Source: RUG12519 sp045649685
GTDB lineage: Bacteria; Bacillota; Clostridia; Oscillospirales; Ruminococcaceae
Direction: 5' to 3'
Assembly: GCA_045649685.1 (NCBI GenBank)
Contig: JAZRQJ010000007.1
Location: 124,001 to 188,000 of the forward strand
Length of the DNA stretch: 64,000 nt
Shown here: positions 1 to 8,260 of the stretch, piece by piece
Position numbering within the stretch: the first letter of the stretch is position 1
How the letters are laid out: each line of letters opens with the position of its first letter
Position numbers and translations under genes: made by a program
Notes under the pieces: model-generated
Databases searched by the model: none
Seen by the model: the letters and a program-made list of their open reading frames with translations, nothing else
Told to the model about the DNA's origin: nothing

Positions 1-202
1 TTCCTACCCTAACCATAAAAAATTCATCCAAATTACTTGTGAATATTGATATGAATTTCAATCTCTCATACAGAGGAACGGTTTTATCCGAGGATTCATC
101 TAAAACACGCTCATTAAATCTAAGCCAAGATATTTCTCTGTTTTGAGTATACAATGTGTCTTGGCAAGATTTTATTTGTTCTTCATTTTTACACTTTGGC
201 AT
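1..202 (-). CDS. ppk1: Polyphosphate kinase 1, N-terminal fragment
   Basis: Only the first 67 codons lie in the window; the gene continues past base 1. PPK1 is a membrane-associated enzyme that reversibly makes polyphosphate from the terminal phosphate of ATP. The fragment shows the family's typical N-terminal block: NREISWLRFNERVLDE at residues 21-36, then a leucine/phenylalanine stretch, then FTSNLDEFFMVRVG at residues 54-67, as found in the N domain of PPK1. The start is the ATG at 202, with a GTGGTG-type ribosome site 6-11 bases upstream. The catalytic histidines lie outside the window, so activity cannot be judged. The identification rests on the strong N-domain match alone. Confidence 0.9.
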   Translation of the reverse strand, partial: MPKCKNEEQIKSCQDTLYTQNREISWLRFNERVLDESSDKTVPLYERLKFISIFTSNLDEFFMVRVG

Positions 203-292
203 TTTAATCACCACAAAAATTTAAAAATATTAACTTTATTATAACATATTTTTTGTCATATTTGTATATAATATATATTTTTTTATAAAAAT

Positions 293-333
293 AAAAAGCA
301 CTTTTATCGCATATTGCGGATTAAGTGCTTTTT
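293..333 (-). terminator. Intrinsic terminator behind htpG
   Basis: An 11-bp perfect inverted repeat, AAAAAGCACTT and AAGTGCTTTTT, has a 19-base loop. Read on the minus strand it ends in a T-rich tract, just after the htpG stop codon. It also separates htpG from the ppk1 gene downstream on the same strand. Confidence 0.8.
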
Positions 334-351
334 ATTTTAAAATATTAGTTT

Positions 352-2232
352 TTATTTTGCCATAATTTGTGAAATTTTATTTCCAAAATCTACTGGATTT
401 TCAGGACTAATTCCTTCGATTAATGCTGCTTGTATGTAAAGTAATTCAGCATATTCTTTTAATTTATTTTGATCTGTTTCTTCAAGGTCACACAATTTTT
501 TGAATATTGCATGGTTTCCATTAATTTCTAAAACTCTTTGTGCTTTTACTTTGTGGTCTGTTGGCATAGAATTTAAAACTTTTTCCATTTCTATCGACAT
601 TTCACCAGCTGTTGTGAGGCAAACAGCTCCATTTTTCAATCTGTTTGATAGTTTAACATCGGATACTTTGTCTTTTAATGCTTCTTTCATTATTTCGAAT
701 AAATTGCTATGTTGTTTTAGTTTTTCCTCGTTTTCTTTGTTTTTGTCTTCTGTATCTAAGTTAATGTCTCCAGATGCAACATTTTTAAATTTCTTTCCAT
801 CGTATTCATCTAGCATTTTTATCGTAAATTCATCTATGTCGTCTGTTAAATATAACACCTCATATCCAGCGTCTCTGATAGATTCTATCTGAGGCATGCG
901 TGAAATTTTTTCAACATTGTCCCCACATGCATAGTATATTTCTTGCTGTTGTTCTTTCATTCTTGAAACATACTCTGCGATTGTTGTTAGTTTGTTTTCA
1001 TTTGATGATTTAAATAATAACAAATCTTTTAGTTTATCTTTGTTAGCTCCATATGATGCATAAACGCCATATTTAAGCTGCAATCCAAAATTGTTGAAAA
1101 ACTTTTCGTAATTTTCTCTATCGTTTTTAAGCCAACTTGATAATTCATTTTTTATTTTTTTCTCTAAACTTTTAGCAATTATTTTAAGTTGTCTATCGTG
1201 TTGCAAGGTTTCTCTAGATATATTTAATGACAAGTCTTCGGAATCTACTAAGCCTTTCACAAAGCTGAAATAATCTGGTAGAAGTTCAGCGCATTTTTCC
1301 ATGATTAGTACACCAGATGAGTAAAGCTGCAATCCTTTTTCAAAATCTTTGGTGTAGTAATTAAATGGAGGAACAGATGGAATAAAAAGCATTGATGAAT
1401 ATGTTGCGGTTCCCTCTGTTTTTGATTGAATTACTTTTGCTGGATTCTCAAAGTCCATAAATTTATCTTTGTAAAATTGATTAATTTCTTCATCTGACAA
1501 ATCTTTCTTATTTTTTTTCCAAATAGGGGTCATACTATTAAGAGTATCTAATGTTTTGTATGTTTCCCATGCGTTTTCGTCATCATCTTTAGCGCCTTCT
1601 TTTTTTCTAGAATGTTCACATTCCATTTTTATTGGATAACGGAGATAGTCAGAGTGTTTTTTAACCAATCTTTTAATTGTAAACGCATCTAAAAATTCAC
1701 TATACTTTTCATCATCAGAGTCCTCTTTTATGTGTAGAGTTACTGTTGTACCTAAATTTTGCTTATCACTTTTTTCAATGATATAACCATCAGCTCCTTC
1801 TGATACCCAACGGTTTGCGTCTCCTGACTCACAAGATTTTGTATCAACAGTTACTTTATTTGCAACCATAAATGCTGAGTAAAAACCTACTCCAAATTGA
1901 CCAATAATATCTAATGCATCGTTTTTATTTGCTGTTTTAAAATCTAAAGAACCACTTTTAGCAATGGTACCTAAGTTAGATTCAAGTTCATCTTTAGTCA
2001 TGCCAATTCCAGTATCCGATATAGATAGTGTGCGGTTTTCTTTATCTATGTTTATTTCTATGGAAAAGTCACTTTCAATAGAGGAGTCGGTTAAGGATTT
2101 GAAGTGGAGCTTATCGATAGCATCACTGGCGTTAGATAATAATTCGCGTAAAAAAATTTCTTTATGTGTATAAATAGAATTAATCATTAAATCTAATAAT
2201 TTTTTAGATTCTGCTTTAAATTGAGTTTTCAT
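352..2232 (-). CDS. htpG: Molecular chaperone HtpG (bacterial Hsp90)
   Basis: Full-length cytoplasmic Hsp90 homologue, 626 aa, the usual length for the family. It is an ATP-dependent homodimeric chaperone acting on late folding intermediates. The N-terminal GHKL ATPase domain shows the three Hsp90 nucleotide motifs: NASDAIDKL (about residues 34-42), DTGIGMT (about 73-79) and GQFGVGFYSAF (about 110-120). The catalytic-loop arginine region SRETLQHD follows in the middle domain, then the C-terminal dimerisation domain. The ATG start has an AGAGGTG ribosome site 11 bases upstream. It is a single-gene unit with its own promoter and terminator. A CIRCE operator lies between promoter and start, so HrcA repression is expected. 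Confidence 0.97.
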   Translation of the reverse strand: MKTQFKAESKKLLDLMINSIYTHKEIFLRELLSNASDAIDKLHFKSLTDSSIESDFSIEINIDKENRTLSISDTGIGMTKDELESNLGTIAKSGSLDFKTANKNDALDIIGQFGVGFYSAFMVANKVTVDTKSCESGDANRWVSEGADGYIIEKSDKQNLGTTVTLHIKEDSDDEKYSEFLDAFTIKRLVKKHSDYLRYPIKMECEHSRKKEGAKDDDENAWETYKTLDTLNSMTPIWKKNKKDLSDEEINQFYKDKFMDFENPAKVIQSKTEGTATYSSMLFIPSVPPFNYYTKDFEKGLQLYSSGVLIMEKCAELLPDYFSFVKGLVDSEDLSLNISRETLQHDRQLKIIAKSLEKKIKNELSSWLKNDRENYEKFFNNFGLQLKYGVYASYGANKDKLKDLLLFKSSNENKLTTIAEYVSRMKEQQQEIYYACGDNVEKISRMPQIESIRDAGYEVLYLTDDIDEFTIKMLDEYDGKKFKNVASGDINLDTEDKNKENEEKLKQHSNLFEIMKEALKDKVSDVKLSNRLKNGAVCLTTAGEMSIEMEKVLNSMPTDHKVKAQRVLEINGNHAIFKKLCDLEETDQNKLKEYAELLYIQAALIEGISPENPVDFGNKISQIMAK

Positions 2233-2259
2233 AAGTATATTTTCACCTCTTAAAAATAT

Positions 2260-2286
2260 TTAGCACTGTGTTTATGCGAGTGCTAA
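2260..2286 (-). promoter_or_regulatory. CIRCE operator (HrcA binding site) of htpG
   Basis: On the minus strand the sequence reads TTAGCACTC, nine bases, CAGTGCTAA. This is the CIRCE consensus TTAGCACTC-N9-GAGTGCTAA with a single mismatch in the second arm. It lies 28 bases upstream of the htpG ATG and just downstream of the -10 box, the standard position for HrcA repression. Confidence 0.88.
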
Positions 2287-2291
2287 ATATT

Positions 2292-2320
2292 AGTATAAAC
2301 TACTAATAATAAAAAATCAA
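2292..2320 (-). promoter_or_regulatory. Sigma-A type promoter of htpG
   Basis: On the minus strand: -35 TTGATT (2320-2315), a 17-bp spacer, and -10 TATACT (2297-2292). The predicted transcription start falls inside the CIRCE element. Confidence 0.75.
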
Positions 2321-2390
2321 GAGTTTAAAGTTAAAGTTTAGTATAAATCAGTATACTTATAGTTAAAATTTATATTTTTGTTATTTATGT

Positions 2391-2406
2391 ATACAATGTA
2401 TTGTAT
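2391..2406. promoter_or_regulatory. Palindrome upstream of nifJ, candidate operator
   Basis: A perfect 7-bp inverted repeat, ATACAAT-GT-ATTGTAT, ends 44 bases before the candidate nifJ -35 box. No known regulator site is recognised, and it does not match the Rex consensus. Its regulatory role is inferred from symmetry and position only. Confidence 0.35.
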
Positions 2407-2450
2407 GTTTACAATCATTAAAAATAATGATAGAATTATTGAGTAAATAT

Positions 2451-2479
2451 TTGACTATTATATATTGTGTATATATTGT
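2451..2479 (+). promoter_or_regulatory. Candidate promoter of nifJ
   Basis: -35 TTGACT, a 17-bp spacer and -10 TATTGT, ending 28 bases before the nifJ start. The -10 is only a moderate match. A strong GGGAGAGG ribosome site follows at 2493-2500. Confidence 0.5.
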
Positions 2480-2507
2480 TTAAAGTCTATATGGGAGAGG
2501 ATATGGT

Positions 2508-5500
2508 ATGAATAGAAAGAAGAAAACTATGGATGGAAATACTGCGGCTGCGCATGTTTCTTATGCATATACAGATGTTGCGGCTATATATCCTATAACA
2601 CCTTCATCTACTATGGCAGAAGTTTCTGATCAGTGGGCCATTTCTGGAAGGAAGAATGTTTTTGGATATCCAGTGAAAATTGCTGAGATGCAGTCTGAGG
2701 CGGGGGCAGCTGGAGCAGTGCATGGCTCGTTGCTTGCAGGGGCGTTGACAACAACATTTACAGCATCTCAAGGTCTTTTGCTTATGATACCTAATATGTA
2801 TAAAATGGCCGGAGAAAAATTGCCGGGAGTTATAAATGTTTCGGCTCGGTGTGTTTCCACACATGCGTTATCAATATTTGGAGATCATTCGGATGTGTAT
2901 GCATGTCGTCAAACAGGTTATGCTATGCTTGCAGAGAGTTCGGTTCAAGAAGTTATGGACCTAACCCCTGTTGCTCATTTATCTGCTTTAAAGGGAAAGA
3001 TACCTTTTTTGAACTTTTTTGATGGATTTAGAACATCTCATGAAATACAGAAAATTGAAGTTTGGGATTATGATGAATTAAAAAATATGATGGATATGGC
3101 GTTAGTAGATGAGTTTCGCAAAAATGCTCTAAATCCAAATCATCCAGTTCTTCATGGTTCAGCACAAAATGGCGACATATATTTTCAGAATTTTGAAGCG
3201 GGAAATCCCTATTATGATAATCTTCCTGATATTGTCATGGAGTATATGAATGACATTAATAAAAGAATAGGAACTAACTATAAGCCGTTTAATTATTATG
3301 GAGCTAGTGATGCTACTCACATTATTGTAGCTATGGGATCTGTTTGTGATACTATTGAAGAGACTGTGGATAAATTAGTTGAGAATGGTGAGAAAGTAGG
3401 AGTAGTTAAAGTTCGTTTATATAGACCATTTAGCGCTAAGTATTTGCTAGATGTTATTCCGGATACTGTAAAGAAAATAAGTGTTTTGGATAGATCTAAA
3501 GAACCAGGATCTATTGGAGAACCATTGTTTTTAGATGTTGTTGCAGCATTAAAGGGAACTAAATTTGAAAATATTCCTGTTTTTGGGGGACGATATGGAT
3601 TGGCCTCTAAAGATACTAATCCAACTCAGATTAAAGCTGTTTTTGATAATAATGAAAAAGCTCATTTTACAATTGGAATAAATGATGATGTTACGTTTTT
3701 ATCGCTTCCTTTAGGTGATCATTTTGAAACATCTCAAAAAGGAACAACATCATGTAAATTTTGGGGGTTAGGAGCAGATGGAACGGTTGGAGCCAATAAA
3801 AATTCCATAAAAATTATTGGTGATAACACAGACATGTATGCCCAAGCATATTTTGCTTATGATTCTAAGAAATCTGGAGGAGTAACAGTATCACATCTTC
3901 GCTTTGGGAAAAATCCAATAAAATCTTCATATCTTATATCCAAAGCAGATTTTGTTGCTTGTCATAATTCTTCGTATATCTCAAAATATGATATTGTTCA
4001 GGATATTAAACCTGGTGGAACATTTTTGTTGAATTGCTCCTGGAAAGATGACGAGCTAGAGAAAAATATACCTAACAATGTTAAGGCGTATATAGCTAAT
4101 AATAATATTAAATTTTATACAATAGATGGAATTCAAATTGGAAGAGACATTGGTTTAGGTGGACGTATAAATACTGTGTTGCAGGCTGCGTTTTTTAAAT
4201 TAACTGGGATTATACCTATAGATGAGGCAAAAAAATTAATGAAAGATGCGGCAACTGCGTCCTATTTATCAAAAGGCGAAAAAATAGTGAAAATGAATCA
4301 TGATGCTATAGATATGGGTGTTCAGGCAGTTGTTGAAGTTAAAGTTCCTGATTCTTGGAAAACGATTTCGAACAATGAAAAACCAGAAAAAACTGAAGGA
4401 GAAGGCGGACAGTTAATTGATTTTGTTAATAATGTGTTAAAGCCTATTAACGCTCAAAAAGGTGATGATTTGCCTGTTTCTGCTTTTTCGAAATATGCTA
4501 ATGGATTTCTTCCGCAAGGAACAGCCGCTTTTGAGAAACGTGGCATTGCTGTTGATGTTCCATGTTGGAATAAAGAAAATTGTATTCAGTGTAATTTTTG
4601 TTCATATGTTTGTCCTCATGCAGTAATACGTCCTGCAGTTATGACCGAAGAAGAAGCTGCTAAAGTTCCGGAAGGACAAGACACAGATCAAATGATTGGG
4701 AATTCCGATTATAAGTTTGCTGTTACGGTTTCTGTTTTGGATTGTACTGGCTGTGGTTCTTGTGTTAATGTGTGTCCTGGAAAAAAGGGAAACAAGGCGC
4801 TATCTATGAAACCATTAAATTCTCAGCTTGAAAAGCAAAAAGGATTTGTTTATGGACAAAGCTTACCAGAAAAAACTGAAATATTGGATAAATTTAAAGA
4901 AACTACTGTAAAAGGTAGTCAATTTAAAAAGCCTTTATTGGAATTTTCTGGAGCTTGTGCAGGATGTGGAGAAACTCCATATGCTAAGTTAGTAACTCAA
5001 TTGTTTGGAGATAGAATGTATATTGCTAATGCAACAGGATGTTCATCTATTTGGGGAGGTTCTGCTCCTTCTACTCCATATACAACGGACAAAAACGGGA
5101 ATGGTCCGGCTTGGGCAAATTCTTTATTTGAAGATAACGCTGAGTTTGGATTTGGAATTAATTTTGCTCAGGAAACTTTGCGTAATCGCTTAATAGGTAA
5201 ATTGGAAGACTTGTCTAAGAATTCTAACGAAAAAGTAGGTAGTGCTATAGAAAAATATATGCAAACGAAAAATAATAGTAAGACCAATAAAATTGCTACT
5301 GACAATTTAATTGAAGTTTTAACTGAAGAGAATGTTGGAAAGGATATTTTAAAATATAAAGACTATCTTAATAAAAAGTCTGTTTGGATATTTGGTGGAG
5401 ATGGCTGGGCATACGATATTGGATATGGCGGGTTAGATCATGTTATAGCTTCAGGAGAAAATGTTAATATTATGGTTTTTGATACTGAGGTATATTCTAA

Positions 5501-6038
5501 CACTGGTGGGCAGTCTTCTAAATCTACACCAACTGGAGCGGTTGCAAAGTTTGCAGCAGGAGGCAAGAATATTAAGAAGAAAGATTTGGCTAGCATTGCT
5601 ATTAGCTATGGATATGTATATGTTGCTCAGGTTGCTATGGGCGCAAACTATAATCAATGCATAAAGGCAATATCGGAAGCTGAAGCATATAATGGACCAT
5701 CGATTATTATTTGTTATGCACCATGTATAAACCATGGAATTAAGGCAGGAATGGGTAAAGCTCAAACAGAGGAAAAAAATGCAGTTGCAGCGGGATATTG
5801 GCATTTGTTTAGATTTAATCCTAATAATAAAAACAAAAAGTTGACAATAGACAGCAAAGAACCGTCTGCAAATTATCGTGATTTTTTAATGGGAGAAGTT
5901 AGATATAATTCGTTGTTTAGGAAAAATCCTGAAAAAGCTGAATGTTTGTTTGAGAAGTCTGAGGAAGAATCTAATAATAAGTATAAATATTTGAAAAAGC
6001 TTGAAGATATGTATACAACCAATTTATCTGAAGATTAA
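2508..6038 (+). CDS. nifJ: Pyruvate:ferredoxin (flavodoxin) oxidoreductase
   Basis: Single-chain homodimeric PFOR of 1176 aa, the usual length. It oxidises pyruvate with CoA to acetyl-CoA and CO2 and reduces ferredoxin, the central anaerobic pyruvate reaction in Clostridia. Domains in order: pyrimidine-binding domain with YPITPSSTMAE (about residue 27); the gamma-like domain; two [4Fe-4S] ferredoxin motifs, CIQCNFCSYVCP (about 690) and CTGCGSCVNVCP (about 745); the proximal-cluster motif GACAGCGETPY (about 815); and the thiamine diphosphate motif GGDGWAYDIGYGGLDH (about 962), followed by NTGGQSSKSTP. The ATG is preceded by GGGAGAGG with 7 bases of spacing. It is a monocistronic unit closed by a hairpin terminator. 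Confidence 0.97.
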   Translation: MNRKKKTMDGNTAAAHVSYAYTDVAAIYPITPSSTMAEVSDQWAISGRKNVFGYPVKIAEMQSEAGAAGAVHGSLLAGALTTTFTASQGLLLMIPNMYKMAGEKLPGVINVSARCVSTHALSIFGDHSDVYACRQTGYAMLAESSVQEVMDLTPVAHLSALKGKIPFLNFFDGFRTSHEIQKIEVWDYDELKNMMDMALVDEFRKNALNPNHPVLHGSAQNGDIYFQNFEAGNPYYDNLPDIVMEYMNDINKRIGTNYKPFNYYGASDATHIIVAMGSVCDTIEETVDKLVENGEKVGVVKVRLYRPFSAKYLLDVIPDTVKKISVLDRSKEPGSIGEPLFLDVVAALKGTKFENIPVFGGRYGLASKDTNPTQIKAVFDNNEKAHFTIGINDDVTFLSLPLGDHFETSQKGTTSCKFWGLGADGTVGANKNSIKIIGDNTDMYAQAYFAYDSKKSGGVTVSHLRFGKNPIKSSYLISKADFVACHNSSYISKYDIVQDIKPGGTFLLNCSWKDDELEKNIPNNVKAYIANNNIKFYTIDGIQIGRDIGLGGRINTVLQAAFFKLTGIIPIDEAKKLMKDAATASYLSKGEKIVKMNHDAIDMGVQAVVEVKVPDSWKTISNNEKPEKTEGEGGQLIDFVNNVLKPINAQKGDDLPVSAFSKYANGFLPQGTAAFEKRGIAVDVPCWNKENCIQCNFCSYVCPHAVIRPAVMTEEEAAKVPEGQDTDQMIGNSDYKFAVTVSVLDCTGCGSCVNVCPGKKGNKALSMKPLNSQLEKQKGFVYGQSLPEKTEILDKFKETTVKGSQFKKPLLEFSGACAGCGETPYAKLVTQLFGDRMYIANATGCSSIWGGSAPSTPYTTDKNGNGPAWANSLFEDNAEFGFGINFAQETLRNRLIGKLEDLSKNSNEKVGSAIEKYMQTKNNSKTNKIATDNLIEVLTEENVGKDILKYKDYLNKKSVWIFGGDGWAYDIGYGGLDHVIASGENVNIMVFDTEVYSNTGGQSSKSTPTGAVAKFAAGGKNIKKKDLASIAISYGYVYVAQVAMGANYNQCIKAISEAEAYNGPSIIICYAPCINHGIKAGMGKAQTEEKNAVAAGYWHLFRFNPNNKNKKLTIDSKEPSANYRDFLMGEVRYNSLFRKNPEKAECLFEKSEEESNNKYKYLKKLEDMYTTNLSED

Positions 6039-6043
6039 AATAA

Positions 6044-6077
6044 AAAAACACATTGTCATTTTTAACAATGTGTTTTT
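6044..6077. terminator. Bidirectional terminator between nifJ and the ABC exporter
   Basis: A 13-bp inverted repeat, AAAAACACATTGT and ACAATGTGTTTTT, with an 8-base loop lies between the two convergent stop codons. It has an A tract on one side and a T tract on the other, so it can end transcription from both directions. Confidence 0.85.
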
Positions 6078-6081
6078 CTTT

Positions 6082-7833
6082 TTAGTTTATATAATTTTGA
6101 TAAAGATTTTTATATAAATTACTATTTGCAAGTAATTCCTTGTGAGTTCCTTGCTCTATAACTTTTCCATCATTGATTACATATATTTTATCGGCTTTTT
6201 TAATTGAAGTTAGTCTGTGCGCTATGGTTATTGTTGTTCTTCCTTGAGAAAGTTTTTCTAATGATTCTTGAATAATTTTTTCACTTTCACTATCTAGTGC
6301 AGAAGTGGCTTCGTCTAATATGAGGATTGGTGGATTTTTTAGAAAAACTCTGGCTATGCTTATACGTTGTTTTTGTCCGCCAGATAGTTTAACTCCGCGT
6401 TCGCCAATATATGTGTCATATTTATCTGGAAGAGAATCTATAAAGTTGTGAATTCCAGCTTTTTTTGCTGATATAATAATATCATCAAGAGTCGCATCTT
6501 TATCTCCATAGCAAATATTATCATATATTGAACCAGTAAATAAATGAACATTTTGGTGAACTGAACCCACAATTTTATGAAGCTGATTTAACTTTATATT
6601 TTTTATATTTACATTATCTATTAAAATTTGTCCGTCTGTTACATCATAGAATCTTTCTATTAATGTGCACATTGTTGTTTTTCCGGCACCAGAAGGACCG
6701 ACTAAAGCTATATTTTCGTTAGGGTTTATTGAAACATTTATTCCCTTTAGTATGGATTTTTTTGATTCAGAATATTTAAACCATACATTTTTGAAATCAA
6801 TTTTTCCTGTCACATTAGGTAGAGTAATTGATTTATTTGTGTCTTTGATGTCTATATCAGTTTCCATAACTTCAACAAATCTACCAATTCCTGTTATTCC
6901 TTTTTGAAATTGTTCTGTGAATTCTAAAATTTTTGATATTGATACTATCAAAACGGAAATATAAGCAGCATACGCAACGAGGTCTCCTGGTGATATTTGT
7001 CCTAATGTTAAAAATATTGAACCAACTATAATTAAAAGTAGGTACATAAAATTAGTAAATGACATTTCTATTGCTCGAAATTTTCCCATTATTTTGTAAA
7101 ATATTTGCTTTGTTTTTAGAGTTTTTACGTTACTATCATTAAATTTTTTTCTTTCTATGTCTTCTCCCGCAAATGATTTAATAACTCTAATTCCCAACAA
7201 ACTATCTTCAGCTTGGGAATTTAGTTCTCCAACCTGGATTCTGTTTTGTTTTAAAGCTTTTTGCATTTTTTTGTTGTAATGAGCTGAAAATATTACTACA
7301 AAAGGTAGTGTGGCGTATATAATTAACGTTAAGTATATGTTGAAATAAGACAGAATTATAAATGATACTATAATTTTTACGCCAGCTATCAAGAATTCTT
7401 CAGGGCAGTGGTGGGTAAATTCAGTAATTTCAAATAGGTCTGTTGTTAAACGAGACATAAGTTGGCCAATTTTATTATTGTCATGGTATGAAATGTGTAG
7501 CTTTTGTATATGATCAAATAAATCTTTTCTCATTTCGGTTTCAATTTTTGCTCCCATTATATGGCCTACTGATGTCATGTATTGTATACCAATAATTTCA
7601 ATAATGGATACGAGCAAAAATATAAGACCAATAAATATTATTGAATTTAAAGTTAGTAGTTCTGGAGAAAATGATATTGTATTTGTTATGTGTCTAAGCA
7701 AGACAGGATAGACTAATTCGCATGTTGTAGTCATCAATGCGAAGAATAAATCTAAAATAAAAATTTTTTTATGTTTTTTAAAGTAAGGGATAATTTTTTT
7801 TATCAAATATAAAGTTTGATTCTTTTTTATCAT
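6082..7833 (-). CDS. ABC exporter, fused transmembrane and ATPase domains
   Basis: Half-transporter of 583 aa that would act as a dimer in the cytoplasmic membrane. The N-terminal half (to about residue 320) is an ABC type 1 membrane domain with about six hydrophobic segments. The C-terminal ATPase shows Walker A GPSGAGKTT (about 378), signature LSGGQKQR (about 481), Walker B ILILDEATSALD and the switch histidine in IAHR. This is the MsbA/LmrA/MdlB architecture; the substrate cannot be told from sequence. Two in-frame ATGs are possible. The one at 7842 overlaps the AAGGA ribosome site, so the ATG at 7833, nine bases after AAGG, is preferred. It is a single-gene unit with a good promoter, divergent from the amino-acid transporter leader. 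Confidence 0.92.
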   Translation of the reverse strand: MIKKNQTLYLIKKIIPYFKKHKKIFILDLFFALMTTTCELVYPVLLRHITNTISFSPELLTLNSIIFIGLIFLLVSIIEIIGIQYMTSVGHIMGAKIETEMRKDLFDHIQKLHISYHDNNKIGQLMSRLTTDLFEITEFTHHCPEEFLIAGVKIIVSFIILSYFNIYLTLIIYATLPFVVIFSAHYNKKMQKALKQNRIQVGELNSQAEDSLLGIRVIKSFAGEDIERKKFNDSNVKTLKTKQIFYKIMGKFRAIEMSFTNFMYLLLIIVGSIFLTLGQISPGDLVAYAAYISVLIVSISKILEFTEQFQKGITGIGRFVEVMETDIDIKDTNKSITLPNVTGKIDFKNVWFKYSESKKSILKGINVSINPNENIALVGPSGAGKTTMCTLIERFYDVTDGQILIDNVNIKNIKLNQLHKIVGSVHQNVHLFTGSIYDNICYGDKDATLDDIIISAKKAGIHNFIDSLPDKYDTYIGERGVKLSGGQKQRISIARVFLKNPPILILDEATSALDSESEKIIQESLEKLSQGRTTITIAHRLTSIKKADKIYVINDGKVIEQGTHKELLANSNLYKNLYQNYIN

Positions 7834-7867
7834 ATTCAACATCCTTAAAAAGTAATAACATGTAAAA

Positions 7868-7896
7868 ATTATATCACTATTGATTTATATTTACAA
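7868..7896 (-). promoter_or_regulatory. Promoter of the ABC exporter gene
   Basis: On the minus strand: -35 TTGTAA (7896-7891), a 17-bp spacer and -10 TATAAT (7873-7868). The -35 box overlaps the inverted repeat at 7893-7915. Confidence 0.65.
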
Positions 7897-7915
7897 ATTT
7901 AAATTATAAATTTGT
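7893..7915. promoter_or_regulatory. Inverted repeat between divergent promoters, candidate operator
   Basis: Perfect 9-bp arms, ACAAATTTA and TAAATTTGT, with a 5-base spacer. It overlaps the exporter -35 box and ends two bases before the -35 box of the amino-acid transporter promoter, so one bound regulator could control both units. The sequence is very AT-rich, so chance symmetry is possible. Confidence 0.45.
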
Positions 7916-7917
7916 TA

Positions 7918-7946
7918 TTGACAAATTCTTGTATATTTGATAGAAT
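7918..7946 (+). promoter_or_regulatory. Strong sigma-A promoter of the amino-acid importer unit
   Basis: -35 TTGACA (consensus), a 17-bp spacer and -10 TAGAAT. The predicted start near 7953 leaves a leader of about 300 bases before the first transporter gene. That leader holds a small ORF and two hairpins. Confidence 0.8.
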
Positions 7947-7984
7947 TGATAATATAGTATTGAATTTTGAGGAGGGTTTCCACT

Positions 7985-8047
7985 ATGTTGACTTTATATT
8001 TTTGTGATATGCATTTAAGCCATCATGGATGGAGATTATATCTATAA
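7985..8047 (+). CDS. Candidate leader peptide, His/Trp-containing, 20 aa
   Basis: A 20-codon ORF begins with ATG 8 bases after a near-perfect ribosome site, GAGGAGGG (7969-7976), so it is very likely translated. It holds three histidines, one tryptophan and one arginine in the block HLSHHGWR (residues 10-17). The codons from Ser12 to the stop form the left arm of the large hairpin that follows, so ribosome position on these codons would decide whether the hairpin can form. That is the layout of translation-coupled attenuators such as his and trp leaders. It is not a known family that I can name. The tie to histidine is inferred from codon content only. Confidence 0.6.
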   Translation: MLTLYFCDMHLSHHGWRLYL

Positions 8048-8130
8048 TTAAGTTTGAGTTTTATTCAGCTGTTGTAGATATAATCTCGTGTTTCGTTGTT
8101 GCGAGGATCTATGATGGCTGATTTTGTTTT
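8018..8130 (+). promoter_or_regulatory. Large leader hairpin overlapping the leader peptide codons
   Basis: Two complementary blocks are nested. AGCCATCAT (8018-8026) pairs with ATGATGGCT (8111-8119). GAGATTATATCTA (8032-8044) pairs perfectly with TAGATATAATCTC (8075-8087). The right base of the stem is followed by ATTTTGTTTTTT, so it may itself terminate transcription. The 23-base against 5-base internal loop is unusual for a simple terminator and may hold further structure. Confidence 0.6.
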
Positions 8131-8150
8131 TTATATATTAATGAATTCAG

Positions 8151-8195
8151 CTTGGTTCGTGAAAGAATTTCTTTCACATAGAATCAAGTTTTTTT
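8151..8195 (+). terminator. Intrinsic terminator/attenuator in front of the amino-acid importer
   Basis: Outer arms CTTGGTTC and GAATCAAG (one G-U pair) and inner arms TGAAAG and CTTTCA with an AATTT loop are followed by seven T residues. It lies inside the leader, 65 bases upstream of the transporter start and after the promoter. It must therefore be conditional if the transporter is expressed from that promoter. Confidence 0.75.
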
Positions 8196-8260
8196 ATTTG
8201 TCAGAAATATGGTTTTCGCAATTAATATTTAGTATTTATTAAGATTTTGGAGGATTTATT

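Noticed and set aside
8018..8195. T-box riboswitch before the amino-acid importer
   Set aside because: There is no AGGGTGGNACCGCG-like T-box sequence and no specifier-loop architecture; a translated small ORF explains the region better.
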